DNA from: an uncultured Fidelibacterota bacterium
GTDB taxonomy: Bacteria > Fidelibacterota > Marinisomatia > SCGC-AAA003-L08 > D37C17
Length of the DNA: 6,236 bases
Reading direction: 5' to 3'
NCBI GenBank assembly: GCA_913049525.1
Contig: CAJWYZ010000086.1
Location: forward strand, 1 to 6,236
Shown: piece by piece, positions 5,606-6,236 of the stretch
Numbering within the stretch: position 1 is the stretch's first letter
Layout of the letters: the number at the start of each line of letters is the position of its first letter
Notes under the pieces: generated by a model
What the model saw: the letters and a program-made list of their open reading frames with translations, nothing else
Databases searched by the model: none
Told to the model about the DNA's origin: nothing
Translations under genes and position numbers: made by a program

Positions 5606-6187
5606 ATGATCTATCCTGCTACTGACCAATATATAAATCTTGCAAATGATACATTAGAAAATGGTGGGGTGATCGTTTACCCCACAGATACGTTGTATGG
5701 GTTCGGAGTGGACGCTACCAATACGGAAGCAATTCATAAATTGAATCGCCTGAAAGGGCGAGTCCAGCCATTAAGCATTATTCTAGAGTCTGTAGAACAT
5801 CTCCATGATTTTGCAGAATTTGATGTGGACATTGAATCCCAAATGAAAGAGCTTTTCCCGGGGCGTTATACTGCGTTGCTCCCTGCCAAAGAAAGTGACC
5901 TCTCGCCATTTGTTCAAAATGGGTCTCCAAAAATTGGGGTTCGCATTCCAGACCACTTTTTCCCGGTTAAACTGGTGAAACTGCTCGGAAAGCCCATTAT
6001 CACAACCAGCATTAATCGTCATGGAAATGATCCCCTAAATGATGTTACACAGGTTGAAATCGATTTTCCCAATGTAGATATTTTTGAAGATTCAAACCAT
6101 TCACCCTCAAAAGGTTCAACTATTATTGACTTCTCATCTTCACCACCAACAATTGTTCGGGATGGTGATGGACCCTATCCTCTGTGA
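5606..6187 (+). CDS. tsaC: Threonylcarbamoyl-AMP synthase, short TsaC/YrdC/Sua5 type
   Basis: This 193-residue protein makes L-threonylcarbamoyl-AMP from threonine, bicarbonate and ATP, the first step of the t6A37 modification of tRNAs that read ANN codons. It consists of the YrdC domain alone; the extra C-terminal domain of Sua5 is absent. Visible motifs are IVYPTDTLYGFGVDA (23-37), LNRLKGR (46-52, the KxR substrate-binding motif), FPGRYTALLPA (84-94), SPKIGVRIPDH (107-117), ITTSINRHGNDP (132-143, with the SxN motif at Ser135/Asn137) and a closing STIIDF...IVRDGDG (171-189). The start at 5606 is 5 bases after the acyltransferase stop, and an AAGG-type site is at best about 20 bases away, so translation may be coupled. 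Identification is secure; the pairing with a lipid A gene does not imply a functional link. Confidence 0.95.
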   Translation: MIYPATDQYINLANDTLENGGVIVYPTDTLYGFGVDATNTEAIHKLNRLKGRVQPLSIILESVEHLHDFAEFDVDIESQMKELFPGRYTALLPAKESDLSPFVQNGSPKIGVRIPDHFFPVKLVKLLGKPIITTSINRHGNDPLNDVTQVEIDFPNVDIFEDSNHSPSKGSTIIDFSSSPPTIVRDGDGPYPL

Positions 6188-6214
6188 ATTTATATTTAAG
6201 AGTTCTTAGCTACG

Positions 6215-6232
6215 TCAAACCATACCGTTTGA
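6215..6232. other. Small inverted repeat at the window edge, possible terminator start
   Basis: TCAAAC and GTTTGA form a 6-base perfect stem around CATACC, 28 bases after the tsaC stop codon. A competing pairing, ACCAT (6219-6223) with ATGGT (6232-6236), overlaps it. It may be part of a longer terminator, but the window ends before any T-run can be seen. The 49 bases after tsaC hold no gene that I can support. Confidence 0.25.
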
Positions 6233-6236
6233 TGGT

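Noticed and set aside
5783..6022. 79-codon minus-strand frame inside tsaC
   Set aside because: Antisense to conserved TsaC motifs; no domain or start signal.

Overview
The window looks like AT-rich chromosomal DNA (roughly 40% G+C by eye) from a Gram-negative bacterium. The lipid A-type acyltransferase implies an LPS outer membrane, and there is a SUF iron-sulfur assembly locus and a FloA-type flotillin. The combination, the low G+C and the mixed start signals (good Shine-Dalgarno sites at two genes, none recognisable at the others) fit the FCB side of the tree, for example Marinimicrobia/SAR406-like or Bacteroidota relatives. That placement is an impression, not a demonstration. No mobile genes, RNA genes or CRISPR arrays were seen.

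Layout. Positions 1-1299 (minus strand) hold the start of a SUF operon: an IscR-like Rrf2 repressor (904-1299) followed after 3 bases by sufB (1-900, cut by the window edge). About 65 bases upstream of the repressor gene is a site that closely matches the E. coli type-1 IscR operator and has a perfect TATAAT in its centre, so autoregulation by Fe-S status is a strong prediction. Behind it sits a 22-base perfect hairpin (1434-1455). Positions 1518-4450 (minus strand) form a probable membrane-quality operon: nfeD (ClpP-type membrane serine protease plus OB domain), floA (SPFH/flotillin) and a small single-pass membrane protein of unknown function with a distinctive C-terminal motif. The order resembles the Bacillus subtilis yqeZ-yqfA-yqfB cluster. 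A divergent, nearly G-free (on the + strand) intergenic region (4451-4727) carries eight C-tracts and one motif with G-quadruplex potential on the minus strand. Positions 4728-6187 (plus strand) encode an LpxL/HtrB-family acyltransferase and, 5 bases later, a short TsaC/YrdC-type threonylcarbamoyl-AMP synthase, probably co-transcribed.

How the genes work together. The SUF pair makes and senses Fe-S clusters. NfeD and FloA are known partners in membrane microdomain organisation, and the 155-residue protein is a candidate third partner. The acyltransferase finishes lipid A, and TsaC supplies the t6A tRNA modification; these two are metabolically unrelated. No obviously new multi-gene defence or mobile system is present. 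The items most worth following up are the IscR-type operator paired with an altered regulator, the unknown third gene of the nfeD-floA operon, and the G-rich intergenic strand.
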